A stretch of 64,000 bases of DNA from Arthrobotrys musiformis (GCA_036971715.1 JAVHJL010000006.1:3348001-3412000), one strand, 5' to 3'; shown: positions 23,243 through 34,680, numbered from the stretch's first letter. Notes: generated from the letters alone by a model not told the origin. A program made the numbers and translations.

Positions 23243-23683
23243 CTAGTTGCCTGACTTAAAAATACCAACCTTGCCCTTTAATTTGCTCGAATCACCAGCG
23301 GTACCAGTAGTAGCACTTGAAGGTGATGTATCGGTGCCGCTGGGCTTTGGGGGCGGCGTCTCAGTCCCAGTTGGCTTTGGTGGTAGGCTTCCTGTAGGGA
23401 ACGCACCGGTCCCACTAGCCTGTGAAGGCCTATCGTTGCGATTTCCTGGGGGCACCCCACCAGTTGGAACCGGAGGGGGCATAGTGGCGGTTGGAGGGCG
23501 CGGCGGCACCGACGGAAGGGTGAAACTGGGTCCGTCGGTGAAGTATGAATGGGTAAGCGCAGTTCCTGTGGCTTTGCTTATGGTCTTTGACGACGAGCTT
23601 TGCACGTCGTTTCGCTGGCCTTTTGGGAGAGCGAAGGCAGTAGACGCGAGGCCGAAAATGAGGAGAGGGGTATGTAGTTTCAT
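23243..23683 (-). CDS. Small secreted proline/threonine-rich protein
   Basis: It encodes 146 residues. A clean signal peptide (MKLHTPLLIFGLASTAFA, cleavage before LPKG) is followed by a low-complexity mature chain rich in Pro, Thr, Ser and Gly. Degenerate PKPTGTETPP / PKPSGTDTSP units lie at about residues 100-122. There are no cysteines, no GPI signal and no catalytic motif. The Thr/Ser content suggests O-mannosylation. It is likely a wall-associated or extracellular structural peptide. It stands alone, with more than 700 bp of non-coding sequence on either side. Small secreted proteins of this kind are common in filamentous fungi and are not assignable to a function by sequence. Confidence 0.65.
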   Translation of the reverse strand: MKLHTPLLIFGLASTAFALPKGQRNDVQSSSSKTISKATGTALTHSYFTDGPSFTLPSVPPRPPTATMPPPVPTGGVPPGNRNDRPSQASGTGAFPTGSLPPKPTGTETPPPKPSGTDTSPSSATTGTAGDSSKLKGKVGIFKSGN

Positions 23684-25433
23684 ATTGTACTAAGGAGTGC
23701 GGAAATTGAGGATTTATGCCCGAATACAGCAAAAGATGTATCTGTTAACGGCAGCGAAGAAAGGTTTCCCAAGATAGGTCTGAATTTTCGAAGCATGCAA
23801 TTTGATTTGGAAAGGTGCACCCGGGGCGTATGTAGGTATCTTAACGAGCGAAATAGATATCGTGCTTAGCTATGATAGACATCTAGGTACTAGCCAAAAA
23901 CTGAAGGGAAGTGCGGAAACGCCTTTAAATAGTCCTAGGCCGACTTACCAGAAGAACTATTGTCTACCATATGGTTGGCCCTCGAGTCACGCCAAACTCG
24001 TCAAATCTGGATCACGCCTCCACCCATCCGTCGCGTACCTGAAAGCTTAACGAGAAATCGTAACGTTCCAGACCAACATCGCTCTAGCATACTATAAGGA
24101 TTCTAAAGAAGAAGGCAAAGAACCTTCTTGAAGATCATTTCGCTCCTAAGATAGCATTTCCGCTTTCCCCGCTAGGTAGTTTGGGTTTTCGAGGAGTGCC
24201 GGTTATTTTGACAGATCCGGGAAATATTCCCGGATGAGGAGACTTACCGACTAAATAGACTTTTAAATTTTAATTTTTTTTTCAATTTTTTTTTTCTTAC
24301 TGATTACCGCGTTTGGTTTTTGGATTCTGGTGTCGACTGAAATATTTTGAATAAATGGAGATCTGTAGCGCAACTCTTAGGCCTGATATTCGACGGTTCT
24401 AAGGCTACAAAATGGTCGGATATACCACGGTTTATTTCGGCCTAGCTCACCACTTGTACGAAGTTAAGTTGCATATTTTACTTCCAAAGGCAAAGGAGTA
24501 AAACACGCCTGCACGATATCGGGGTTGTTCGCTTAGCATGTATATATATATATATATCCATTCAAATGTACTTGAGTATCGCATGTCGGTCTCGTGGGTT
24601 CCGAGGATATGTAGGTCAACTATATTCGTATAAAGTTCACGGTTGTCGAGATAACGGTATGGTATATACGTAACTACGCTCACCTCGTACGGTGTGGACC
24701 TGAACTCTATTCGTATTGAACCAGTTCCAAATTTTGTAGGTAGAAAACATTTTCCGCTTGATATGCTCAGTTTGGTTACGAGACTGGTTTTAAATTTTGT
24801 AAATCGCAAATTTGCAAAGCGAAGAATTACCAACTCCGAATAGAGTTTTTAAATTTAAACTGGCTTCCGCTACAACAGACTAGTTCTGGGAGCGAGACTA
24901 AACAGAGTCGATATCCGTTGTGCGGCCCATGTAAAACTCCTCGCTACCGGTCATAATCATGGGATTGCTCCGGATACTAAACTCTGCCATTAATTCAATA
25001 ATTAATTCATAAACAAATGTCCAACGATCAGAACAACAATCGATCGACTAGCCTTAACGAGATAATCGTGTTGGTGATGTTGGATTTTAACCAAGTCGGC
25101 GTTAACTGCATATCCAGCTGCTAACGCCGATGTTCCACCCAACTTCCCTTTGAATCGTGAGCTCGGACGCTTGACATCATAGCTTAGTCTCGTCTCCCAT
25201 CAACAGCTTCAACCGATTACTAATCGGACAAATGCAGCGATGGAGCCGGCATTTCCCAACGGCAGCGGGTCCTGGCGGCTCAGCACCGGATTAAATCTTC
25301 CACCTAGAGCTCCAGATTCTGAAAGCTCTCATTCACCCCTCTTCTATCTTCAGAATCGACCCGGCCTGCCTCAGATTGCCCCTCCTTCTCCTCCTATCAG
25401 TATTCAACGATACCAGTTCCGAGCTTCTCAAAA
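23684..25433. other. AT-rich spacer with (TA)n tract
   Basis: No supportable gene. A (TA)n run lies at 24541-24557, T-tracts lie near 24,270-24,295 and several near-palindromic AT words are present. The region from about 25,200 is a pyrimidine-rich leader of the dehydrogenase gene. Confidence 0.5.
24541..24557. repeat. (TA)n microsatellite
   Basis: Seventeen bases of alternating T and A in an AT-rich intergenic region. Confidence 0.85.
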
Positions 25434-26279
25434 ATGTCCGCCTCAATATTCAAACCGGGCAATGTTGCCCTTATCAGCGGCGGTGCAAGTGGCATCGGGC
25501 GCGCAATTGCAGACCTATGCCTCGCGAGGGGCATGAGCGTTGCTATTGTTGACTCCAATATTACAGCGACAAAGGAATTCGTCGCTTCGTCCAAAGAAAA
25601 GTACCCCTCAGCTACCATTGATGGCTACCAAGAAGACGCCTCGAATCCTCGCGCCTGGTCGTTATTGAAAAAGGACTTCATCAAGCGGTTCCACAGAATC
25701 GATTTCCTTGTCCTTAACGCCGCTATCCATCTGAAATCGGACTGGAAGGACCCTACTTCCTTTACCAAGACGATGGATGTCAACTACCATGGTTATCTTT
25801 ATGGAATTTCGACGTTCTTTAACGAAATAACGGCTAGCACAGCAGAAGACCCCAAAGCCATTGTTCTAACCGGTTCTAAACAGGGTATCACAAACCCGCC
25901 TGGGAACCCGGCCTACAACGCTTCGAAGGCTGCTGTCAAATCTATTGCCGAAAGCCTTCACTTCGATTTGAGAGACAACCTTACTACACATGTCCATCTC
26001 CTAGTACCAGGTTGGACATATACGGGAATGACCGGCTCGGCGGGTGAGAAGGGAAAGCCAGAGGGCGCCTGGGCTGCCGAGCAAGTTGCTGGGTACCTCG
26101 CTGAGAAGATGGAGAAGGGCGAATTCTATGTCCTCTGCCCTGACAATGAGGTAGATGAAGCGACTGATAAGAAGAGAATTGCTTGGGGGGCGGGGGACGT
26201 CATCGAGCGGAGACCTCCCCTCAGTAGGTGGAGAGACGACTGGAGGGAGAAAGCTGCGGCGGAGATCCACGGAGTATAA
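25434..26279 (+). CDS. Short-chain dehydrogenase/reductase (classical SDR)
   Basis: An NAD(P)-dependent oxidoreductase with a single Rossmann domain and 281 residues, standard for classical SDRs. Visible motifs: the glycine-rich cofactor loop GGASGIGR (about residues 16-23), NAA at about residue 95, a Ser in the TGSKQGI segment and the catalytic Tyr-x-x-x-Lys (YNASK, about residues 162-166). Asp in the VDSN segment after beta-2 suggests NAD rather than NADP preference. There is no signal peptide, so it is cytosolic. The C-terminal VPGWTYTGMTG loop is typical of substrate-pocket closure. The substrate cannot be read from sequence. A T/C-rich leader precedes the ATG. No intron is needed. It stands upstream of the DJ-1 gene on the same strand, 900 bp apart, and is not obviously linked to it. 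Confidence 0.92.
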   Translation: MSASIFKPGNVALISGGASGIGRAIADLCLARGMSVAIVDSNITATKEFVASSKEKYPSATIDGYQEDASNPRAWSLLKKDFIKRFHRIDFLVLNAAIHLKSDWKDPTSFTKTMDVNYHGYLYGISTFFNEITASTAEDPKAIVLTGSKQGITNPPGNPAYNASKAAVKSIAESLHFDLRDNLTTHVHLLVPGWTYTGMTGSAGEKGKPEGAWAAEQVAGYLAEKMEKGEFYVLCPDNEVDEATDKKRIAWGAGDVIERRPPLSRWRDDWREKAAAEIHGV

Positions 26280-27178
26280 GGATGACGACGTCGAGAAGCA
26301 AGAGCCGGGAATCGATTCGGGGCTACCAGAGAAACTCTGACCCGTCTCGTAGTGGGAGCCATTGGAGCAAAAAACAAATTGTATGTAACTTGCGAAAATG
26401 GATGGGGTGCATGTTCTTCGATCGCCTTCTCTGAATTCCAGTTGCAACATGCAACATTATCCACATCTAAATTCCTATTCTTTTTTTGGTGATGTTGCAG
26501 CTTCACCTGGGTGAAGTGCTATTTTCGGCCTCGATCGATCCCTCCTTCGTGTCGATTTCACAGACTGTGACTTAGCCCGGCTTTGTATATTCGCCATCGT
26601 GATTCTAATTTATGTTACCCCGCCAAGCATCGTGAAAACGCGCTAGGGGTGTGAATAATTTTCTCGAATGCACTCATCTATGGGTCTTCCAGGGTTCCCA
26701 ATCGCCATTCTGCGCTTGCCATTGGGCACATTCCACGATGTCGGTTGCACGGACCGAGGTCGATGGACGCCAAGGTATCCCTTTCTGGGGAATGCAACTG
26801 CCGGGAGCTACCTCAACACAACCACGAGGACAATTGCTGACCGTAGTTACGTTTCGGGAGCAGTTAGGATATCATCTCATGCAGATGCGCATGCGAATGT
26901 GCATATGTGCGCTTATGGATTAATTAATTTCTATCGACCGAATGGCGAATTCAGATGCCGACTAGTTAGTCCAAGCTCCGGTCCCAATGATATAAAGGCG
27001 AACGGACGACAATATAATATTTTGTTTCGTTTCTAAGCTGGGCCTCGTACCTTGCATACCACTCGTATTCTATCCGTCGCGCTAGGTCTGCTGTTAGCTT
27101 CGAATCTTCCACTGTATACCGTGTACTTTGGTAGTTAGACCCATACGATTTATTTTGTCCCCCGTTTCGATCCGAATA
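26280..27178. other. Spacer between SDR and DJ-1 genes
   Basis: It holds the 3' flank of the dehydrogenase and the promoter of the DJ-1-like gene, including a TATA-type box at 26991. I see no other gene. Confidence 0.5.
26991..26997 (+). promoter_or_regulatory. TATA-type box of the DJ-1-like gene
   Basis: TATAAAG lies 182 bp upstream of the ATG at 27179 and is followed by a C/T-rich stretch suitable for transcription start. Four other genes here have TATA-like boxes at comparable or larger distances. Confidence 0.4.
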
Positions 27179-27985
27179 ATGAAGATCGCGTCCTTCGTTA
27201 CTGCCTTATGCGCAGGTCTTGCTGGTATGGAGGCCCTTCTTCGAGATTATCTACATATCAAAGAGCCTTTTCTAGCAACGGTAACTTACAAAAGAGATTG
27301 ATACATAGCTGCTACAAATGTCCAGCCCCAACCCGGTCCCAAGCCTAAGAACATTGGTATCGCTCTTTTCAAGGGCTGGCAGCCCCTAGACGTCTTTGGT
27401 CCCATTGAAGCCTTCTGGGGGCTCGGAACCAACCAATCCATCAACGTCTTCCTCATTTCCGAGGATGGCGTTTCATCTGAAATCAAACCTTACACCCCTT
27501 TTGCCACCAATTCGAATACATCTGCCACGGTTCTTACAGGCTATTCATATACAAACCCGCCACCGCTAGACGTTTTACTCGTTCCTGGCGGTGTTGGAAC
27601 CAGAAATGATGCTGGTGTTGCCCCCGTCATCGCCTTCGTTCAGGAGGTCTACCCTTCGCTTCAATACATAATCTCCGTCTGCACTGGAGCCTCAATTCTC
27701 GCGCGTGCCGGGATTCTTGATGGAAAGCGTGCTACTACCAACAAGAGAGCTTGGGCATGGGTTACCCAATTTGGGCAGAGAGTTAGGTGGAATCCGAAGG
27801 CGAGGTATATTCGAGATCGAAATGTTTGGACAACAAGTGGTGTGTCGGCTGGTGTTGATGGTGTACTTGGCTGGATTGAGTATGTCTGGGGAAGCGCTGT
27901 TGCTACGGGCGTGGAAAACGGTATGGAGTGGAACAGGGTCGGTGCTAATGACGACAAGTTTGGCAAGCTGTACGGGTTGTGGTAG
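27179..27985 (+). CDS. Secreted DJ-1/PfpI (ThiJ) family protein
   Basis: A glutamine-amidotransferase-like protein of 240 residues. Exon 1 (27179-27224) encodes a signal peptide, MKIASFVTALCAGLAA. An 84-nt intron (27225-27308, GTATGG to CATAG) follows. Exon 2 is 27309-27985. The core fits the family: KNIGIALFKG first strand, Glu49 in FGPIEAF, VPGGVG loop, nucleophile Cys140 in SVCTGASIL, then ATTNKRAW and TSGVSAGVDG. The nucleophile elbow and the conserved acid are intact, so it should be active. Family activities include isonitrile hydratase, glyoxalase III and deglycase-type reactions, and sequence alone does not choose between them. The signal peptide indicates secretion, which is unusual for DJ-1 proteins though known among fungal ThiJ/PfpI members. 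It is convergent with the BTB gene. Confidence 0.88.
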
Positions 27986-28631
27986 ACTTGTATATAATCG
28001 TTCATGGCTCACGGACGCCGTAGATTGACAATGAACATGACTTACATCTATGCATCTCTGGTCTTGTAAACGCACGAGCGCTCGATCGAGCTCTAGCGCG
28101 AGGGAGGCATTGATACAATCGTATTTGGCTACCGTACCCGCAACCCGAGCAGGTGTGGACCGCGTTTGCAACCCAAGACTACCCGCAACCAAGCGCCCAT
28201 ATATAGATGTCTATTTATATAATTATACTGAAGGGTACACTTTTGGGCCCGGGGACTACATTGTATGTAGGTACGACTGTCGTGTCTTGGACTGCAAAAC
28301 GATTCTCAGTGATTGAATCATATGGACATATCGTTTAAATACGCGCACTATATTGACATGCAGAGCGAATTTGGGAACGCAGTTCGGAAATTTTCATTCG
28401 AAATCCCGGTAGCTGCCATATGCAAAGCTACGTTATTCATGTCTATTTTCATCGATTGATGTTTGTTCCGTATACATAATGTGGCTCGAATCGCTCAACA
28501 TCAGCCCGTATTCGCAAGCTAACCGCATGATTCTAAGTGTACAAGGCTGATTCAGGTACATTATTTTAGGATATTAGAACAGAATAGAAAAACAAAAAGA
28601 TCGATCCAACTCTGAATTCGAGGGTTCGCTT
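27986..28631. other. Spacer between convergent DJ-1 and BTB genes
   Basis: It is the 3' flanks of two convergent genes. No coding signal is seen. Confidence 0.5.
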
Positions 28632-29775
28632 TCAACGTTGACGAGCGTTGCAATTTCCACAACGAATGGTTACGTTCCCCCCCATACGAACCTCACTATC
28701 TTGAACTAGGACGTTGAGTGAGGCTAGGCATCCGGTGTTCTTGCATCTCTTTGTCTCATTGAGAACCTTCATCAAACCATCCAACCGTTCGAGGGCGCTG
28801 TCGCGAGAGAGCTCGGCTTGAAGCTTCTCATGTTTCAAAACTAGGAGCTGGGACTTGTGCTCGGAAGACTCCTTGGTTTGGTTTTCAAAGGAGGCGCGAA
28901 CAGTAGCGAGTTCCGTTTGGAGGTTTTCATTGAGGGCCTGTAAAGTTAAAAGGGCAGACGATCCGGAGGCATCGTCGACAACCGGGGTATTCGTAGGGTT
29001 GTTGACTTTTTCGTCCTCGAGAGATTTGGTGGTGATATTATTGCTCCTAGGAGTATTGACGCCGTCATTCCCGTCACTGTCTTCTTCTGTTTGCCCCGGG
29101 GAACTAGCATCTGGAGAATCAATAGATGCCAAGGCAACTTTTTGAAGTTTGACATGAAGGGTTCGCCCCATGTCATTGGTCTTGAGATTGGCATCCTTGA
29201 CAATTGCTGAGAGATAGTCAGATAGTTTGCCGTTGCTAGCGAACTTTCCCTTTACAAGTTCCTTGAGCTCAGAGATCTTGTACTTCTGAGCCATTGTGTA
29301 GACAGCAGCAAGTCGTTTGTTACGTTCAGCGGATGGGGATCCGGACGGGGATCGAAAGGGGGTTTCAGTGGCCGCATTGGGGTCCAGAGTGCTTGGGATG
29401 TAAGGACTGGAGCCACTTTCATCAAAGTCACCGGTATAGAAGTAGTCTAGAATGCATGAAAGAACACTGGGCTCAATATCATAGATCTCGACGAGAGCGC
29501 AACCGTCCTATATCATACAAACAAATTCAGGTTAGCCACCAATAGATCTCACATATAGCTAGATACCATGCCCATTTATGGACAGCGGGGACTTAGGGGC
29601 AACTGTAACGTGCATTCATTCCTTTGTACTTGACTGCATCAAGGAGTCCTGGCTTTCCAACCAACTGCTCCTCGTGAGTTTTGAATGTTCTGTTACCACA
29701 CTTGATCTCTAGATCTGGAGGATGCCCGCGAATGGAGACGCGACGGCGAGGGCCGATATTGTAGACCGACGACAT
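28632..29775 (-). CDS. BTB/POZ-domain protein with C-terminal zinc-ribbon-like cysteines
   Basis: A fungal BTB adaptor, likely a substrate receptor for Cullin-3 ubiquitin ligases or a dimerising regulator. Exon 1 is 29775-29614 and exon 2 is 29507-28632, giving 345 residues. The BTB fold is clear across the splice: PPDLEIKCGNRTFKTHEEQL, then EIYDIEPSVLSCILDYFYTG, a Ser/Pro loop, then AAVYTMAQKYKISELKEL. The intron ends GATATAG after a GGCTAAC branch site. Only a GC donor (AAT|GCACGT) gives the right phase and length, so a GC-AG intron is proposed. The exact donor is uncertain. After the BTB come an acidic linker, a coiled coil (about residues 235-300) and a tail with C-x4-C and C-x2-C pairs that could bind zinc. 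Confidence 0.82.
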
Positions 29776-30254
29776 TATAGCGAATATCGAACCTCCTACG
29801 GGAGGCAGACTGACGTGGAGGTGTCGTAGAAGAAGTGGTGAGGAAAGTGAGAGCAGCAGGGTTTAGGAGGAGAAGAAGACGTGTCGATGGAGGAAGAACG
29901 TGTGATGTTTGGTGATGACGTTGTTGGGGCGGATGCCACTGGAAGGAGGAGCTTCACCAGCTTCACCAGCTTCACCAACTTCACCACATGCATATGCGTA
30001 ATATAACACACAACTGGCTATGTACACCAAACTGCTACAAGCGCCCACCAAACTTCAGCCCAGCCCATCTATAACTAACTCTACATGGTCTTGATGACAC
30101 AAAACAGCTTCAACAGCCTTGTGGCCAGATGATATTAACGCCAATGCTAGCAACGCTGGATGCTAGATGCTAGATGCAGGTAAAGTCTACATTGTTCACA
30201 ACAATCCTTATTCTACCAACTGTTCCGGCAGCTGATATCATGATTCCAGAAGGC
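29776..30254. other. Spacer upstream of the BTB gene
   Basis: It contains the 9-bp minisatellite and the 3' flank of the GPI-type gene. No gene is seen. Confidence 0.5.
29951..29995. repeat. 9-bp minisatellite GCTTCACCA x5
   Basis: Four perfect copies and one variant (ACTTCACCA) of a 9-bp unit lie about 180 bp upstream of the BTB gene start, in its promoter or leader. In translation it gives a repeated VKL on the other strand, which I do not take as coding. Confidence 0.85.
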
Positions 30255-31617
30255 CTATGGGAGCAACCCAACCATGATAACAACAAACAAGAGGGCCAGG
30301 GATATGTTTGGGCCAGCCTATAAATTCAAGAGGAGTTAGCAGGCTGAGATTAACCGGGAGATTCCTGCAAATAGCAGAAAAGTGGGAATGAGCTATCGCT
30401 CTGACCTTATTGCGAGACGCATTGCCTTCAGCTGGGCCTGTTTGCACAGGTGGCCCTGTCGATGAGATAAATACGTCGTCTGTGACCGTATGGGTCGTAT
30501 TTGTTTCGGTAGAGGTCTTGGAATCATATACAAGGTTAGCATAATGGCGCCACTTCCGTAGGTACTAGCTATCCGAATTCCGAAGGCAGTTCCACGAATA
30601 CTAGCTTACCACTGTATAGGTTTTTCCACCATCTGCAAACCTAGTGCAATATCCGCTAAGGTTCTCGATCTCACGGGCAGCCGCTGGGGATTTCGTTCTC
30701 GCATACGGATAGCAATCCGACAGCAATGTATCAAACGCGGTTCCGAATCCGCGGTTAGGGTCATCTCGCTCTGTGCAGATACAATTCGCAACCCCAGGCC
30801 TTGTCAGTGGATCAACCGGACCTGTACGGCAGGCGTTTGCGATCCTAGCCATCAGCTCGCATGCCGAACTCGCGGGGTTTTCGATCTGAGAAAACGACAA
30901 CGACGGGGTAGTACGCGGCGGTGGGGGCGGTGGGGGGCTTGGAGTAAATTCTGTCGTCATGGATGTGATCGGCTTGTCAAAAGTGAAAGTACCAAACCTC
31001 GTGCAGAATCCGAAGAGGCTGGATATTTCGCTCGCGAATTCCGGCTCCGGCGCCGTAGCCCAATTATAGCATGGGGTTAACAAGTCGTCAAACCTAGTCG
31101 TGAAGGCTCCTGCGGGGTCGTGGCATAGGCAAGACGCTACTTCAGGCTCCGTTATTAGATCCTGCGGCACTCTTTGACAAAGATTGTACGTTTGAAGAAT
31201 CGATGCGCAGCTCGCACGGCCAAAGTATGCTGGCATGGAAGTCGTCATCATAAGATTCGTTGCCTCATCGTTCCCTGGTGCATACGAGGAGCAGTATCCG
31301 TTAAAGCTGCTGTAGAAGGCTGTCGCGCGGCCCTCTCGCCCTTGTTCTTTCATGAAAGACGTGCATAAGGGCACCGCAGAGTCGATGAGAGGGTCCGGGA
31401 GACCCCCTACATTACATATACAGCGCGCAACCGATGGGTCGTTGTATTCTAATCGTCGTCTTCGCCAGCAGGTATCGAGCGCGTCGTCCAAATATGCACA
31501 TGCGACCGCGTTAGGATCGCCACTCTCGGTTTGTGCCGCCGTTAATAGTGGCGGCAGGAGAAGAAGCAGGGAATATACACCGATGGTCGCCAGCCCTGTC
31601 GACTGACGTCGAGCCAT
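30255..31617 (-). CDS. GPI-anchored-type protein with three six-cysteine repeats
   Basis: I do not recognise a named family. Exons: 31617-30610, 30516-30406 and 30317-30255. Introns of 93 and 88 nt each have a GCTAAC branch site, and splicing is phase 0 throughout. The product is 393 residues. It has a signal peptide (hydrophobic VYSLLLLLPPLLTAAQ), then three repeats with six cysteines each: 40/50/66/68/85/109, 137/147/163/165/183/205 and 253/263/279/281/302/324. The spacing C-x9-C-x15-C-x-C is identical in all three. A Pro/Thr linker separates repeats 2 and 3. After a Ser/Thr-rich stretch the last exon supplies a hydrophobic end (SLALLFVVIMVGLLP) preceded by NKAG, a classic GPI-attachment layout. 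CFEM domains have eight cysteines and a different spacing. A wall-surface role is inferred. Confidence 0.8.
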
Positions 31618-33181
31618 GGCTGTGTAAATTGCGCAAATCAAGCTAGCCCCTGGAAAAAAATGGAGCCTCCGCTATTTCCTTTTGACGGTACGCAAGAATA
31701 CCGCCAACAAAACGCTATAAACGTCAGATTGTGTCGATGAAGAATTCGCATTGCAAAAGTTCGATTGAGGGTTTCGGTAGTAGAGTCGTCGTAAGTCAAC
31801 CTCCTTCTGATTTCGGGCGAGGCTTGATCTCTTGGTTGTGATCTTGGCTGTGGAACCCGGCATGTTACGACCTGGATCCAGCCCATGGAGGCAACATCCC
31901 AATTGGATGGCTTCGTCCCTGTCATGACGAGTGCTCTGGGCAAACGTAATCCAACTTGGCAGATCGTGTTTCAACCATTCCAACAAACACTTTCAAGACT
32001 ACCACGTACAAACAACAAGCTGGCAGTTCAGCAATCGTTTTGAGAAATATTATTGCAGTTGGAAAGGTCACAAAGGAGACTATGCGGCGCTTACTCAATC
32101 CATTACGGTAGTCCGACGGATATAGTCAAGCCCAACTTCCTTAGCTCCGGACCTGCAACCGTTCGAAACATCGACGCCTTTTGCTTCCATTTCGCCCTTT
32201 GTTCCATACAGAGGATCCATCCTGTCTCATACATATACACAGACTACAAGGCGGGAGCCATTGCAATTGAATGGTCTGTGTCCAGTCCGGCTGACTAATT
32301 TTAGGACCCAGGGTTCAGGGGCCGCGATGACTCGTCTCCTACGATCGATTTGATAAGCAATACTACCATGGAGGGCTATAAGCCGGCAGACGCCGGCTGT
32401 AACGGCATCGTAACAGTCGGGCTATGGGCCCACTCCTACTATCACCGATCGGACCGAATAAAGAGCGATCTAATCTTATCAGATTTCCGACACCAAGAGA
32501 ATTTAAGCATTTCGTGCTCAGAAGAAAGGCTAACAAACGTCGGCCCGCCCCAACCTCCGTCTCTATTTAGGTGAATCCTGCAATGTGATTCGTGAGTGTT
32601 TTCAGCCGAGTGGGTTTCGTACGAGAACAACCACGCGGAGATAATTCCATATCACATAGGAAAAATCTCCTCCCAATCTGATGGACTTCGCTGCTTATTA
32701 CTCACTTCTGTAATCTCCCTGTCGATTCAACGGCGAAAAAGTACAAGAGGGCCGAGAAGTTTAGAGTGATTGGTGTAGAAAAAGTCGAGATTGGACAAAG
32801 TTCTACGCTGAGGTATGCATATGCACATAGGTGACTTCCAAGAATTTTAAATTCTCCGTCAGTATACACTCGGTTATAAGCCATGCATGCCTAATAATCA
32901 TGTAAAGCCGACAACCGATAATTTTTCGAGTTATGAAAGAAAATGTCGATTGAAAGGCCAACCATGGTATTTATATGCTTCAATGTGCCCGATCACAATT
33001 AACGTCTCCAATCCATGCAACAAGGTTATCCCTCGTGTCAACGATACACTGGACACAAATCTTGGAGTTTTGGGCAACGGTCCTGCCGCAGCAACGCATA
33101 AAATACAACATAGCCTTCGCCCAAAAGACCAGACCCCTTCCGGTACTTCTGAATAGGAAGGCAATCGACGTTACAAGCAAA
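31618..33181. other. Divergent promoter region of GPI-type and MFS genes
   Basis: About 1.56 kb lies between divergent starts. Open frames here are short and unconvincing. The last 300 bases before 33182 read as an AT-rich leader of the MFS gene. No binding-site cluster could be identified with confidence. Confidence 0.5.
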
Positions 33182-34680
33182 ATGGTGAAGGCAGACTCGA
33201 TCAGCTCAAAGGAGCTCGAAACTCTCAACAACACACCTCAAGCAAGATCTGAAAAGGATCTAGCGAATCTGGCAGCAGGGAACTCGGATATCGAAGAGGG
33301 CACAATAGTGGGAGGTGACTCCACTATCGACGCAGAAAAACAAGAGCCTCCGTCCGAGATTACGTTTCCAGATGGCGGCTTAAAGGCATGGCTGACCGTT
33401 CTGGGAGCCGCAATATCGATGTTCTGTTCTTTTGGATACGTTAATGCTTTTGGGTAAGATCTATTCACAACTCAATCTTTGATCTTACAAAAGAGGTTCT
33501 CTAACTGGATAGTCTATAGTGTATACGAATCCTATTATCTCAGTGTCATACTTAAAAATAAGACAGCTGATGATATTGCTTGGATCGGATCTATCCAAAT
33601 CGCTTTTATTTTTGGAAGTGGTTTGTTTGCAGGCTCAGTTTTCGATAGATACGGTGCAAGGGTATGTGAAATAGGGCCCGTGTCGATATTATGTACAAAT
33701 TCACAGCTAATTGCCATCTTATACAGATCATTATTATACCATCATCAATCCTTCTCGTTGCATCGATAATGATCACAAGTATCTGCAAAGAATACTACCA
33801 ATTTCTATTGTGCCAGGGCATTCTCGGTGGTATTTCGCAAGGCGCCTTGTATACGCCGGCAATCGGTGTCATAGGACAGTATTTCAACAAAAACCGTGCT
33901 GCTGCGATGGGTCTCGTCGTCGCTGGCTCGTCTCTCGGGGGCGTTATCTTACCCATCATGCTTGCGAACCTTCTCGAGCGAACAACATTCGGCTGGACCG
34001 TCCGCTCTATCGGATTTCTATTTGCTGGACTTTTATTGATTACTAGTTTCACCGTCGTTGAGCGTCTTCCCCACAGAAAAGGAACATTCTTCCTCCCTGA
34101 GGCCTTTCGGATCCCCACCTATAATCTTTTCGTCGCTGGAAATTTCTTTATTCTCTGGGGCCTTTTTACCCCGTTTTTCTTCATCCCAACGTTCGCGCTA
34201 AACCTTGGCATGTCTCACTCGATGTCCATTTACCTCGTCAGCATCCTCAATGGTCTCTCCTTCCCCGGACGTATTATTCCAGGGATCCTTGCCGACAAAC
34301 TTGGCCGCATGAACTGTATGATCATCGCACCTATCGTGACTTCGATCCTGATCTGGTGTTGGATGGCTATTGAAACCGCCACAGGGCTCATCGTTCTGAC
34401 AGCCTTCTTCGGCTTCTGGTCTGGTAGCGTCATCTCCCTCTTTCCCGCGGTTATGGCTCAAATTGTTCCTCACCCGCGAGAAATGGGAACATACATCGGT
34501 ATGGCTATGGGTATCTCCGGTGTCGCCGGCTTAACTGGTAGCCCAATTGCCGGCGCCTTACTTACGCGCTATGGATATACTGCGGCAATCTCTTTCTCCG
34601 GGTCGTGCATGGCTATTGGAACCATGTTTCTCCTTGTTGCCAGGTTCCACCATAACCCTAAGCTTTTTGTCGTTACTTGA
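33182..34680 (+). CDS. MFS transporter, monocarboxylate-porter-like (MCH family)
   Basis: A twelve-helix major facilitator carrier of 455 residues. Exons: 33182-33453, 33520-33661 and 33727-34680. Introns are 66 and 65 nt, with donors GTAAGA and GTATGT and a CTAAC branch site in the first. The long acidic N-terminal tail and the motif PDGGLKAW (residues 63-70) just before helix 1 are the hallmark of the fungal MCT/MCH group. Splicing restores NAFGVYESYYLS and DRYGAR-IIIIPSSILL, both expected. Loop 2-3 (GSVFDRYGAR) and the central FFLPEAFR loop fit. MCH proteins in yeast do not carry monocarboxylates, and one (Mch5) carries riboflavin, so the substrate is open. It is divergent from the GPI-type gene and convergent with the F-box-like gene. 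Confidence 0.92.

Noticed and set aside
25240..25536. 98-codon plus-strand frame overlapping the SDR start
   Set aside because: It overlaps the SDR gene in another frame, has no recognisable features and is better explained as leader sequence.
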